Source: Parapristionchus giblindavisi (Eukaryota; Nematoda; Chromadorea; Rhabditida; Diplogasteridae). Taken from it: a stretch of 64,000 nt of DNA. The notes beneath the pieces were generated by a model. The model had not been told where the DNA came from. It did not search any database and saw only the letters and a program-made list of their open reading frames with translations. Position 1 is the first letter of the stretch; every line of letters starts with the position of its first letter. Location of the stretch: positions 1,054,001 through 1,118,000 of the forward strand of contig CALSFV010000011.1 in NCBI GenBank assembly GCA_943737045.1. The letters are read 5' to 3'. A program made the position numbers and the translations under genes. This document shows positions 21,789-32,117 of this stretch, one piece after another.

Positions 21789-22569
21789 TAAGTCAGATGA
21801 GTTATGATGCGATTAGCATCATCCATAGAGAACCGATGGCCGTTCGTGGATGCTAATCGGTGGTAAACCTTTTTGCGACAAAAGTGGCACCACAAGCTTA
21901 GGGGATGATTATCGGTAAACGCATCTGCCTACGGTTCTACGGTTGTGGTGTCAAGCTTGCTGGCAAACGGCTTGCTGGTATACAGAACAAAAGCATAACT
22001 CTTCTAACTTCATCTCGCCATCGTACTGGAGGTTGTCCAGGCTGTCTTTTTTTTTAAATATTTTTTTTATCACAGAACCTGTGGCCACTCTTTTTTCTCT
22101 TCCTCTGGTTTGCATTAATACTTTATCCTTTCAGCATATAGTATGCAGAGGGGGTCAAAGTAGGGGGTATCTTCATATTCACAGGTAATACCCTGCAGTC
22201 TCTGAGAGAATTCTTCTCACTTCAAGAAAACGTCTAAATATTAAACTTGATAAGAACAGTCAAATAACTAACGAAACGCTGCCCTCTCTCATTCGGTAGG
22301 TTCTAATCTCATTTCTCATGTCTGTCTTTTTCACCTACTTCGTCTCCCAATTGGAACTTCCATTCCCATTTCTCACACGTGTCGTATCACCTATTTTTTT
22401 AGTTGAATGCAATTACGAGCAAACAAAGCAATACACACTCATTATCAATCATATTTGAATATATTATGCTTAATTAGATGTAAATATTCATAAGAAGTTG
22501 AATATAAGGAGTGATTTCGTGTGATTTGAGCGGTCGTTCCTCATCGTGCTCAAAAGTAAGTTAATTTTC

Positions 22570-22700
22570 AATCCAAAACCTTAAGATTTTCGAAAACATC
22601 CTTAAGCTCTTAAGATCTTAAGATCCTTTAAGGTCTTAAGATCGTAATCTCTCTTAAGATCTTAAGATCTCTCATCTTAAGATCTTAAGACCTTAAAGGC
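22570..22700. repeat. CTTAAGATCTTAAG palindrome cluster
   Basis: Eleven or more CTTAAG/TTAAGA words, many joined as the self-complementary TCTTAAGATCTTAAGA, in 130 bp. Confidence 0.65.
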
Positions 22701-22793
22701 AAGCCCTGAGCAAATTTTGGCTCTCCGCTCTGGTCTCTCTCGTTTTCATGAGTTGCTAAAGTGGAGATTAAAATTAGCTCTTGTCGTCTTTTA
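22694..22793. mobile_element. Family A MITE copy
   Basis: Left arm GCAAGCCCTGAGCAAATTTT with CTCTCCGCTCTGG; right arm TTAGCTCTTGTCGTC. It directly follows the CTTAAGAT cluster. Confidence 0.6.
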
Positions 22794-22938
22794 TAATCTT
22801 TCTTCATCTTAATAGTATGATTAATAATATATCAACATTTCAGGTACAGATGAGGATCTTCGCTTTTGAACTTTTGAACTTGAGTATGAACACGCACTTA
22901 AAACTTTAGAGCAGGCTCTTAAGAGTTTGAATACATTT

Positions 22939-23530
22939 CTTGGTTGAGCATTTTCCTCATTTTTCGAGTTTACTTTTGGACGTGATCAGGGACCAATCTT
23001 TTTTCTTTCTTCTTTTGTTTGATCGGGATATAATTGGTCGTTATTGATCTTTCCTTCGTCCTCTGCATTACAATACTATCCCCTTCCCACAGTGTTCATC
23101 ACACTTCCCTTCCCATCCTCCCTGTGATATCTCTCGTTGCGCACACTTCTAAGCACTCATTCCTTATTTCATTATTTAATTTTCTTGGTTGATCATTTTC
23201 CTCATTTTTCGAGTTTACTTTTGGACGTGATGTCCATAATGTTTTCCGGTATACGGCTATCCGCATCCACTCTCCATGGATTGCCTTCTTCTCAATCTTC
23301 TGCATCGCTCCAATGAGGGGGAATATTTTTCTGAATATTTTTCTTGGTTGAGCATTTTCTTCATTTTTCGGGTATACTTTTGGACGTGATCAGGGACCAA
23401 TTTGACTGTTTCGCAGTTATCAGCTTTTACTCGTTTCAAGTTTCATGAGAGCGTGTCATGGATTGTCTTCCTCTCAATCTTCAGCAGCTCCCTCAATGAA
23501 CTCCATTGAGGGGGCGTATGTTGATTGGGA
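22939..23530. repeat. Segment present three times in direct orientation
   Basis: TTCTTGGTTGAGCATTTTCC followed by TCATTTTTCGAGTTTACTTT and TGGACGTGAT occurs at about 22939, 23182 and 23340. Two copies are followed by a related CTCAATCTTC / CCAATGAGGGGG block. Minus-strand frames here read Lys/Arg-rich peptides, so it may be part of a decayed retroelement; not proven. Confidence 0.5.
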
Positions 23531-23934
23531 GCTCTGCAATCCTTGGGAATGATTGTCTTATGTTAATATTACTCTTCTTATTATTGCCATTTTCAGACCC
23601 CTTCAATAGTGCGAACTGAAACCCCAGTTCTCCAAACATGATTCGTTTAATTATTTGAATAAATATTTGTCAGAATAATGCATTCCTATTGTTCGCCACA
23701 TTGCATTCAGCACACACACTGTTGCATACTAGCATTTTCACGTATAAAATATACTTGTTTATTTGGTACGAGAGTAGCCAGCCACAATTATGAAATTTTT
23801 TGATGAAAAATGAATTAAACAGGCGTGATCGCCATACAATTCTGCACCATGGGACATAGTTTGGAATTTTTCTCACCACCGGGTGAAGAGAAAGATCTTT
23901 TCAATGTGAAAAACGATATTTCAACGCGAACGCG

Positions 23935-24105
23935 AGGTCGAAGATTGTTGATTTGCAGGTTTTGATCGGTAAACGTACAACCCGTTGTTCTAGGCGGATA
24001 GTGATAATTCGGAATATAAAGTATTATATTGTATTAATGATTGCGGCTGTGAGCGTACCGAATCTTTAATCTGTTCATTGAATTTCACTCAGCAGTGAAA
24101 CATAT
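23935..24105. repeat. 170-bp dispersed repeat
   Basis: The run AGATTGTTGATTTGCAGG ... GATTGCGGCTGTGAGCGTAC ... CAGCAGTGAAACAT recurs as an inverted copy at 43853-44030, next to a tRNA-Ser gene. Nature unknown. Confidence 0.6.
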
Positions 24106-25018
24106 CCCACACATCGTTATGGCGCAATTAAAACGCGCTCTCTGTAACACAGTATTCTGGTCCAAGCCATTTTTCTTCCAAAGCAAGACAAAGGAGAGAC
24201 CATTGTATTCGAGAGAGTTTGTATGTTGAGCGGTCGTTCTTGCTTTGAAAGTCATGAGAACGCTGTGGTAAGGGAGGAGGGGGAGGGCACAAAGTTTCAA
24301 AATCATCCTAGATCGTTCATATTTGGTGGTTAGAGTACCTAGGGGTGGGATACACTTCAGCCAAAAAATTGACCCGAAATTTCGATTTTTGATCTACCAA
24401 AAGTGAAAATTTCAAATTGATTTTTTCGAGTCGTGTCATATACCATTCGAAAGAGCGTAGAAAGTTATGTAAAACTGATAAGTTTTAAAAGATTTGATCG
24501 AATACTTTTCGAGAAAAATCCAATTTTATGAAAAATGGCCAGATTTTGTATTAAAATATAATAATGATAGTTTTATCATTACTTTCCTTACACTTTCATT
24601 TACTGTTCTTTTTAACTTTCATATTTGGACGTTTTCTTGAATGGAGAAGACTTCTCACAGAGACCGAAGGATAGAAATTGTGGATATGAAAATACCCCTT
24701 GCTTTGACCTCCTCTTCATACGATATGCTGATAGGATACAGTATATGTTCATTTACAATTTTTGTGGCTAAAACAAAAAAAACCGAACTTCCATATCCAC
24801 TCGTTGCTGTATCATTTTCAATTACTCGCCAAGGTAATGTGTTCTATCAGGTTGATTAGAAAGACCGGTACATTTTGAGTGTGTTTTTGCTGCGATATCA
24901 CTGTTCGTGTAAACATATGATCTAATTCCTCACAGGTGGGTTAGAGAGTGTGAACATCTTTTATTATTTTTCACTAGACCCACAATTCAATAGCATTGCC
25001 CACGAGTAATAGCGGTGT

Positions 25019-25283
25019 AATAGTAATAGCGGCTCCACTTCGGGCACTCATCGCTAATGATGAGTGCCCGAAGTGGAGCCGATCAGTGATCGAATGGTTT
25101 CCTCGATGCAGGAGAAGAAAAGGGAGACCCCCCACAAGATGGAGTGACCTCTTTCGGAAGACTGTTGGATGCAACTTTCTAACAAGCCAAGCTAAGTGCA
25201 AGAATTGGAATTCCATGCACATCAGAGCCCTTGTCTATGCGAACTCTTGATGCATGTGTTATAAATAAAAATAAATAAATAAA
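25019..25283 (+). mobile_element. 5'-truncated non-LTR retrotransposon 3' end
   Basis: Flanked by an 11-bp duplication AATAGCGGTGT (25008-25018 and 25284-25294). It encodes the end of an RTE-like polyprotein (RGRPPTRWSDLFRKT-type motif, visible here as RPPTRWSDLFRKT) and a stop, then ends in a TAAATAAAAATAAATAAA tail. The 5' part is a perfect inverted stretch (GGCTCCACTTCGGGCACTCA and inverse), as produced by twin priming. Confidence 0.8.
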
Positions 25284-25319
25284 AATAGCGGTGTTTTAAT
25301 TCTGTCAATTTTTCACTTT

Positions 25320-26735
25320 GGTCATGACCTCATATTCCCACAAAGCTAAAAGAGAAGGATGGGGAAAACCAAATCAACACCGTGTATGGCGAGAAGACCA
25401 TCGTCCATCGCATGCTGAGCAAATGGTACCAATTGTTCAAGATTGGATCGCCCCATTATCTGTATGTGAACCACCCGCCGCGATATGAGCAGGTACTTGG
25501 GCCTCCCATTCTACTATGTATTGCCCTCGAATTGGAAGTTAAATTTTAGAAGAAGACCACCACATACCCTGACCGATTTCGATCGTCAGAGGAAGGTCGA
25601 CACGTCCTGGAAACTCCTCACCTCCCATCGCCGGTTCGAATGACTCGATCGAATCATGACTGGCGATGAGAAATGGGTGATGTATTCTAACGTAGAACCC
25701 AAGGGGGTGGGGGGGGGGGTGATCATTTTGCCAACGGATCATAAATCTTTTAGGAGATGACCTATGGCAATAAAACTTGTACCATTGTTATCAGTGTGGG
25801 TGTACTGTATTGTGCTACCGTAACCGTCGGGAATCGCCAACTGATTTTTTCATTCAACCCATGATCCGGGGTTCATGGTTGAAAATGGCCGAAGTCGAAA
25901 AATTCATGACGGGCCGAGATCAAACACTATTGCCATTATATAAACAGTGAGCCAACTTTTATCTTTCTGGATATCTTAACCCGTAATCGCACCTGGGTTC
26001 GCCGTGAATTTCGCTACAATATTATAGGGTACGGTAGATAGATTACTGTAATTCGGGTTTCGGTATCCAGAAAGATCAAAGTTGGCTCACTGTTGATATA
26101 ATGGAAACTAGTATTCGAAGTCGGGGGGTCATGGGTTGAATGAAAAAAATCAGTTGGCGATTCCCGACGGTTACGGTAGCACACTACCGTACTCCCTTAC
26201 TGATAACAATGATACAACTTTTGTTGCTCTAAGCCATCTTCTAAAAGATTTATGATCCGTTGGCGAAATGATCACCCCCCCCCCGAACCCAAGGGCGCGT
26301 GACTCAGTTTCCGTGTAACCCCAGACAACGTCCTTCATGCTGAAATTGAGGGCAAAAAACAGGTGTTGTGGTTGTGGTGGCATGTCCGTGGCATTGAGTA
26401 TTGGGAGATGCGAAAGCCTGCTACCACCATCGACGCCGATGTCTACATTCATCAACTACGTAGCCTGAAATTCCATTTCTATTCCGCCTGGGGAAGGTCA
26501 GCCCAAATATCATTTCTGCATGACAACGCCAAATCAGACTCCGCGAAATAGACCAAGAACGAGCTATTGCGGCTGGTCCTTCTTACCAAACCCACCCTAC
26601 AGCATGGACCTTGCTCTTTTAGATTACCACTTATTCTCCGACCTCCAACGCCATCTCGATGAGCACGTCTTCCAGAATGAGACCGACCTCAATCGCGACA
26701 TCACAAACTACTTTGGCTCTAATTCATTGGAGTGA
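25320..26735 (+). pseudogene. Mariner transposase, degenerate
   Basis: Readable parts: INTVYGEKT and LSKWYQLFKIGSPH (N-terminal helix-turn-helix region), then RKVDTSWKLLTSHRR. The catalytic IMTGDEKWVMYSNVEPK contains the first Asp. After the foldback insertion the frame resumes with VTPDNVLHAEIEGKKQVLW, GIEYWEM, LHDNAKSDSAK and a stop. A shifted frame carries PNPPYSMDLALLDYHLFSDL with the last Asp of the mariner DDD triad, then FQNETDLNRDITNYF. Frameshifts and insertions make it non-functional. Confidence 0.88.
25706..26284. mobile_element. Foldback element with G-run ends inside mariner
   Basis: The duplication GAACCCAAGGG flanks it (25695-25705, 26285-26295). Ends are a G run then TGATCATTTTGCCAACGGAT, mirrored at the other side by ATCCGTTGGCGAAATGATCA and a C run. 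The arms also share the CGGTAACCGTCGGGAATCGC-type block. A 9-11 bp duplication with G-rich ends suggests a Mutator-like element; that class call is an inference. Confidence 0.75.
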
Positions 26736-27019
26736 TATGCAAGTGGGGCCCTGGCCCTGCAGGAGAGATCGACGAAGGTCATCGTTGATTATGGCAAATA
26801 TCTATGATCACTCGGTTGTCTATTACTGAGATGCACGATAAACAAATTTGACCAAAAAAATGTACCGGACATTCTCACCAACCTAATAATTCGTTTATTA
26901 CTCTAAAAAAAGCCTAATTTTCAAACAAAGTCTCGAGGTTTCCAAATATTTTTTCGCTCTATCAAATTCTGTGTGATCCGAACCAATCTCGGTAAGCAAT
27001 TTTATTAATATAAATATAT

Positions 27020-30000
27020 TTAATGATATTGAAGGTCAATACGGATATCGGAATGAGTTAGCCTTCGTACATGAGAGGTTTTATGGGCGTTTGAGGGCTT
27101 CTGGGTGTACGGTATCACAGGTATACGGTAGAATATTGCGAGAAGGGTATGTCTATATGAGGGAGAACACGCGAGGATAGTGAGAGAATGACAGAATGTG
27201 TGAGCGGCGAACAGTTGGAAGAGCAGTGTGGAGAGTATATTCACTGAAAAACGAAGAAGTCCACATCAATCAATTAACCACAGCGAAAATTTTTAGAACG
27301 AAAGTCAAGGTTTAGCATCGATGTTAAAACATTTAAATGTCATTAAGTTTTTTTTAATTCATAAATCGAAATTGAATTTGATCAATATGACGGGAAGAAG
27401 CAAGACGGGAAGACGGCGTGCTTCCGTCTTGAAAATGTAAACCCACATAACTGTTAGGAAATTAACTCACGCCAATTCTCTTCCGCGCATTTTTCTTCAT
27501 TATAATTTCCTTTAATGAACAGTCCGAGGAAGGCCGCAGTTGGTATCAGCCATACTGTTGATGGAATCACTATCTATAATCAAATTCATTGATAAAACAA
27601 ATAACTCAATTTTTTTAAAGCGAATGGAGATAACTCAGGTATGGCTTGTGAACAAAATCGTAGAATTGTCAAAGACAAAAAGAAAAGAAAAGAAAAATAG
27701 GAAAATAAAGAAAATATGAAAATCAGTTCCTACTTGTAGTGTCAGAGATCGCATAGCTCGCATTTGATAGCTGGAAGGTTCTTTTTTGATTAATGCGGGA
27801 AATAAATATCACAGTACCTTTTCGTAGTTTCACTCGCAAATTGCATGCCAGACTTCAGTTCGCGATTAGCTATAGCCACCAAATAAAGAATTGCTGTGAA
27901 AAGACATCCAATCGATAAAAGGAATCCTTAAAATGTAACTTTTATCTTTTAAAGGCATATCTCGAGCTAATTTTGCACTCCGCAATGGCAATACTCTCCA
28001 GAAAAAAAAAGAAAGTGAGACAGGCCAGAGCGGAGAGTTTCAAATAAGCTCGGGGTGTCGCTTTAGGGTTTTAATTACTTTATTACCTATCATCATTGTA
28101 TTGCATGCCAGTTCTCCAAATCTCAAGAACATGAACGTTTGTTTAGTCAGGATCCATTTGCACAATGGCGGAATGTCCTGGAATAGAGGAAATGAACCTA
28201 ATTCTCAATTCAATATTTTTTTATATTTAGAATTTTTTTATCCTAAACTTAGGCCCACTGTTTGCTTTTATTTTATTGATTTTTTATAAATTTTTTACTT
28301 CTAATTCATAGTACGGGCCCGCAATGGCAATCGTAAAATCATTGCGGGCTCGCAAACCCCGAATAGTCAACGCAAAATTACTAACATAATGTGTTACCTC
28401 TTGATCCGTAATCAGATGTGGCAGTGCTTTATAGAACATAGATACATTGAGAACAGTCCAAAGTTGGATGACCACATAGAGAAAGATTCTTCTCGATCCT
28501 TCAACGCGCAATCGATGGCCGTCAGGGACTATCACCTATAACAGAACAATATGTTTCCATTGTGAAAAGCATCTCTATGATTTTGTGGTGTATTTAAGTC
28601 GCCTGTGATAAGTAAAGATCAAAATTGCCCGCTACGATAAAAGAATGCCATATTTGGTTGTTATTCAATTTGTGTTGAACTATGAATTTACTAAGGAATG
28701 GTTTCTTTGATGGTTGAAATTACGGGGATATAGCAATATTCAGCATGGTCGACTTAGTAAGAATCAACTTTTAAAAGTTGCCATTGATCGATTTTTTAAC
28801 AAAACCGTCGCATATCCGCCGCACGAAAGACTGCCAAAATAGATTTTTTGGACTTGATTTCCACTGAAACAGCATTTTTTTTTGCTTGAATTTCTATGCA
28901 CACATGAAATGCTGTCGGGGAAATCGAACTCGTGTTCAAAAAGTGAAAAAAAAACAACAAAAAAATCAACTTTTTGTCTTTCGTGCGGCGGATATGCGGC
29001 GGGTTTCGTTTGAAAAATCGATCAATGGCAACTTTTAAAAGTTGATTCTTACTAAGTCGACCATGCTGAATATTGCTATGTAGGTCACTCCCCGGAATTT
29101 CAACCATCAAAGAAACCATTCCCTAGTTAGTGGTTTTGTTGACTCTAGCAGTGATCTCCAACAGGACTTCGTGTGCCTTGAATATCCGGATTTACCTTTA
29201 CCTTTTACCTCTACAATTTATGATCGTGTGAAAGTAACAACAACTCACAGATGTTCTGTAGATAACGCAGCAGAGGTAAACGTTGATTATTTGTATGATG
29301 AAAAATACATGAACACACTGAATTATTGAATCAGATAAGTGATGATTATGTACTTTCTCTACTAAGAATGTGCTAAACATTATAACATTTTTATAAGGAT
29401 TGAAAAAGAAAAGTTTTACACTTGCAAACTTACGAAAATTTCGACGACGCTCATATCAAATGGATTGAAACCGGCATAATAGAAGATGACGTCATTTGGA
29501 AATGCCATAGGACAAAATATATCGTAGATTAGGTCGCTTACGGTTGAGCATATCTGAAATATTATGAATATTGTAGAAGTGTGATCAAGCAAGTAGTGGT
29601 CAACCATGCAGCACTCTTTATAAATGTGTTTTGAAGATGGAGACCCACGAAATTTTTATGTAAATCCCTCACATCTATCTTTTATGCGAATCATGGGTAA
29701 AATGCATCCCATAAATTTTCGGACTCGTTACCACGTTCAAAATTGCCCAATTTCCTCAATTGTCAGGAAAAATGTGAAATTCTCTTTTCTATTTCAAAAG
29801 TTTGTTGTCTGATGTGCTCACTTTTTCGTGAATGTATAATACTTGTAAAAAGAATCAAAAAGAACATTTGTAGAATTTTTGAATTACCAGATTTACGTTT
29901 CACGTGTGTTCTTATTAGAAATTCAACATGCCTGAAGCCACATTAGGTACTTTCTGTATTCGGCACCCCTCTTATCATGGTCATAGAAGATGATCAAACA

Positions 30001-30032
30001 CACCGAGAGATTGACCACAATATAGAATGATC
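27020..30032 (-). CDS. Serpentine chemoreceptor, class I/H type (N end missing)
   Basis: Exons (minus): 30032-29932, 29553-29434, 29317-29249, 28535-28398, 28177-28087, 27926-27818, 27770-27734, 27573-27471, 27243-27020 (stop); 330 aa. Seven hydrophobic helices are visible: SFYIVVNLSVCLIIF, ICSTVSDLIYDIF, CVHVFFIIQIINVYLCCV, IFLYVVIQLWTVLNVSMF, FLLSIGCLFTAILYLVAI, IVIPSTVWLIPTAAFLGLF and LSTLLFQLFAAHTFCHSL. After helix 1 comes YRKYLMWLQ, and after helix 7 PSYRHTLL; both resemble the Sri/Srh families. Family role: G-protein-coupled odorant or pheromone-type receptor in chemosensory neurons. All phases agree. The first intron appears to use a GC donor (CAG|GCATGT), because YRKYLMWLQ must join ICSTVSD. 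The exon with the ATG and roughly 25 N-terminal residues was not found, so a pseudogene cannot be excluded. Introns hold a family A copy and a Harbinger-like element. Confidence 0.82.
27951..28066. mobile_element. Family A palindromic MITE copy
   Basis: AAAGGCATATCTCGAGCTAA to CAAATAAGCTCGGGGTGTCG. Inside a chemoreceptor intron. Confidence 0.7.
28691..29126. mobile_element. Harbinger-like foldback element with TTA duplication
   Basis: Ends CTAAGGAATGGTTTC and the inverse of CTAGGGAATGG, with TTA on each side (28688-28690, 29127-29129). The arms of about 130 bp share CAGCATGGTCGACTTAGTAA and its inverse. Inside a chemoreceptor intron. Confidence 0.75.
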
Positions 30033-30723
30033 CTGAAATTGAAGGAAATATTCAGAAGTATTTATTTAATTTTAAATAAAACAATAGTCGTTATTAATTC
30101 GAAGCTCACCCCTTTGGGCCTTTATTTTCTAGAATGGATCTCAATGGTGTGATGGAATAAAGAATTAGAATGAGAATAAGAATAGGTGAGAATAGGAGTA
30201 TGTGGATTTTATTATATCGCGGGCCCACCGGTTATGTGATAGCAGCTCCTCAATATTGATTCGGTATTCTCGTACATCGGGAGAGACTAAAATGCAGAAA
30301 AATATTTGCAACTCGCAATTACAGTAGGAAGGCAGTCCGCCATATACAACACAAATTAAATGCGATTTACAGGAAAAAAATACTACTGCTGGCTCGACAG
30401 TAAAGCGATGTTTTTCAGTATAACTTATCAAAATACTGCGGGCATATGAAAATGAGTTTTTTTATAAAAAAATTTTAAAATCATTAAATATAAAGAGCAT
30501 TTTGCGAGATAATCATAAATTCATAGGACGGCAAGCCATAAATCTTTATTAACTAAGAAAGGCTTGTGCAAATTGCCTATTTAAGTTCCCGTAATTATCA
30601 TTTGCAGTAAACAAGCAAAACAATTCTGTTTCATGTGACACATTCCACTGTTTGATACAGTTATTTCCATGTATGATTGAATTTATGATCATATCCAATA
30701 TGTTACATTCAAGTCAAGCAATT

Positions 30724-30845
30724 AAAGGTATGCATAATAGCTAATTTGAAATTCTCCGCACTAGCATCACTCTCTCGCTGACAAAGAAAGCGATAGAATG
30801 TGGCCTGAGCGGAGAGTGAAATTACTCCGAGATGCCACTATAAAG
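30724..30845. mobile_element. Family A MITE copy
   Basis: TAGCTAATTTGAAATTCTCC on the left and CCTGAGCGGAGAGTGAAATT on the right. Confidence 0.7.
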
Positions 30846-31127
30846 GTGAACTCATACATGCGGGAATTGTCTCGATTAAGATGTGACGATAGTAATATAG
30901 TGAACATTTACTAAATTTTTCGAATATTATTTATCTTTTTAGCTTTACTAGAAACGTGTTTAAAATATCTTTCCGAAAAAAATCTCTTTTTTTGAATATT
31001 TTGAAACATGAATTTTGACTATCATCCCATGATTTCTATAACAATATAAACACCTACTTCTATTACATTTTCATCATACAGACCACAGAGAAAACTACTT
31101 GTCCCCATATGCGCTGTCCACACTCTT

Positions 31128-31463
31128 CACGTTAGTTCAAAATGCAAGAGAGATGGGAATAGCGGGGCGAAAGAAATGCTGAGGCGACTTTTGCCATCAC
31201 TGTGGTGCGCTGCTTGGTGTGTTTTCACTATCTCATAGTTATGAGACGATAGTTCATTAGTCAGAGCCGCGCACCTCAGACAGGTTTGGTGACGCGGCAG
31301 AGGGTGTGACAGAGAGAATCATTTGAAGCCATCTCGCATGCACACCCTCTCTAATGCAACCCACCAAACCCTCCTGGCGTCCGCCTCGCACTCTTTATAA
31401 GCTGGAAAACGTGATCGCCCTTCCTTCATTGTTGCCCCGCTATTACAGAGGCTGAACTAACGT
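31128..31463. mobile_element. Imperfect foldback element
   Basis: CACGTTAGTTCA and ATAGCGGGGC on the left pair with GCCCCGCTATTACAG and TGAACTAACGTG on the right. Inner parts (GAGGCGAC, CACCTC, GGTTTGGTGACGC) also mirror. The class is unknown. Confidence 0.5.
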
Positions 31464-31756
31464 GTCTTCTCTTCCTTATGAAACCCGCAAAGAAACTCTC
31501 TCAAAATCAATGCTTTCTCGCTTGTCTGGCTTTCAAAGCAAAATGGCATACCCCAGAATAATGTGTGTCTAAATACCACCCGTGCACGGGTAACTCAGAT
31601 AATTTTAACCGTAATGCAATTAATCTATGATAGGTGTGATAAGTAGCTGCTCGTCAACACCCTGAATCAGTCGTGAGGGCGGTGAACAATGATCAATCTC
31701 ATTTCAGATTTGTTTTTCAAAATTCACCATGCAAGTCAGTTTCTGGGGGAAGAAAC

Positions 31757-31860
31757 GTTGATCTTTGATCTTTGAATTTTGATATTTGATGACCTCGAGA
31801 AGAAGAAGAACCAATCGAATGAAGTTGAGAAAGGATGAGATGAAAAACATTATTAAATAC
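31757..31860 (+). pseudogene. Copy of the degenerin gene's last intron-exon junction
   Basis: TTGATCTTTGATCTTTGAAT, then GACCTCGAGAAGAAGAAGAA and CAATCGAATGAAG...GAGAAAGGATGA, align with 20885-21020 (heptamer intron, GACCTCGATAAGAAGAAG, CAGTCGAAGGAAGAAAGGAA). I read DLEKKKNQSNEVEKG and a stop. No upstream degenerin exon is seen here, so it is probably a partial duplication. Confidence 0.45.
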
Positions 31861-32035
31861 ATTAATTAGTAAAAGATGAAGACGTATTAGAAGACCTATT
31901 ATTAACAATAATGTATTCCTTCAATTGTTTTCGTAATTTATTATTGTATTATTTATGATTTATTGATCTTTCATTGCACCTAGTTGATTTGTAATTTAAT
32001 TGAGTGTTGCTCTTCAACAACAAGCAGCAACATGA

Positions 32036-32117
32036 GCAGCGATGTCCGAGTGGTTAAGGAGATTGACTAGAAATCAATTGGGCTCTGCCCGCGTAGGTTC
32101 GAATCCTGCTCGCTGCG
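32036..32117 (+). tRNA. tRNA-Ser(AGA)
   Basis: An 82-nt sequence. The acceptor stem GCAGCGA pairs with TCGCTGC and the discriminator is G. D-arm CCGAGTGGTTAAGG. The anticodon stem ATTGA/TCAAT has loop CTAGAAA, giving anticodon AGA at 32069-32071. A long variable arm (GGGCTCTGCCC) is typical of tRNA-Ser, and the B box is GGTTCGAATCC. A TTTT terminator follows at 32122. An identical gene is on the minus strand at 44064-44145. Confidence 0.95.

Larger units (their letters stand above)
20977..24846. other. Repeat-rich gene desert
   Basis: No exon chain was found. Identified: family B copy (21170), Harbinger-like foldback (21290), CTTAAGAT-rich tract (22570-22700), family A copy (22694), a triplicated segment (22939-23530) and a 170-bp repeat at 23935-24105. 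That repeat recurs inverted at 43853-44030. The remainder (about 21800-22560, 24110-24840) shows only short open frames without recognisable families. Confidence 0.5.
24847..26886 (+). mobile_element. Mariner transposon carrying two insertions
   Basis: Inverted ends TCAGGTTGATTAGAAAGACC (left) and TTAGGTTGGTGAGAATGTCC (right, inverse) continue as GGTACATTT. They are flanked by TA on both sides (24845-24846 and 26887-26888). The interior is a decayed mariner transposase interrupted first by a LINE 3' fragment (about 25019-25283) and later by a foldback element (25706-26284). Removing both would leave about 1.2 kb, a normal mariner length. Confidence 0.88.
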
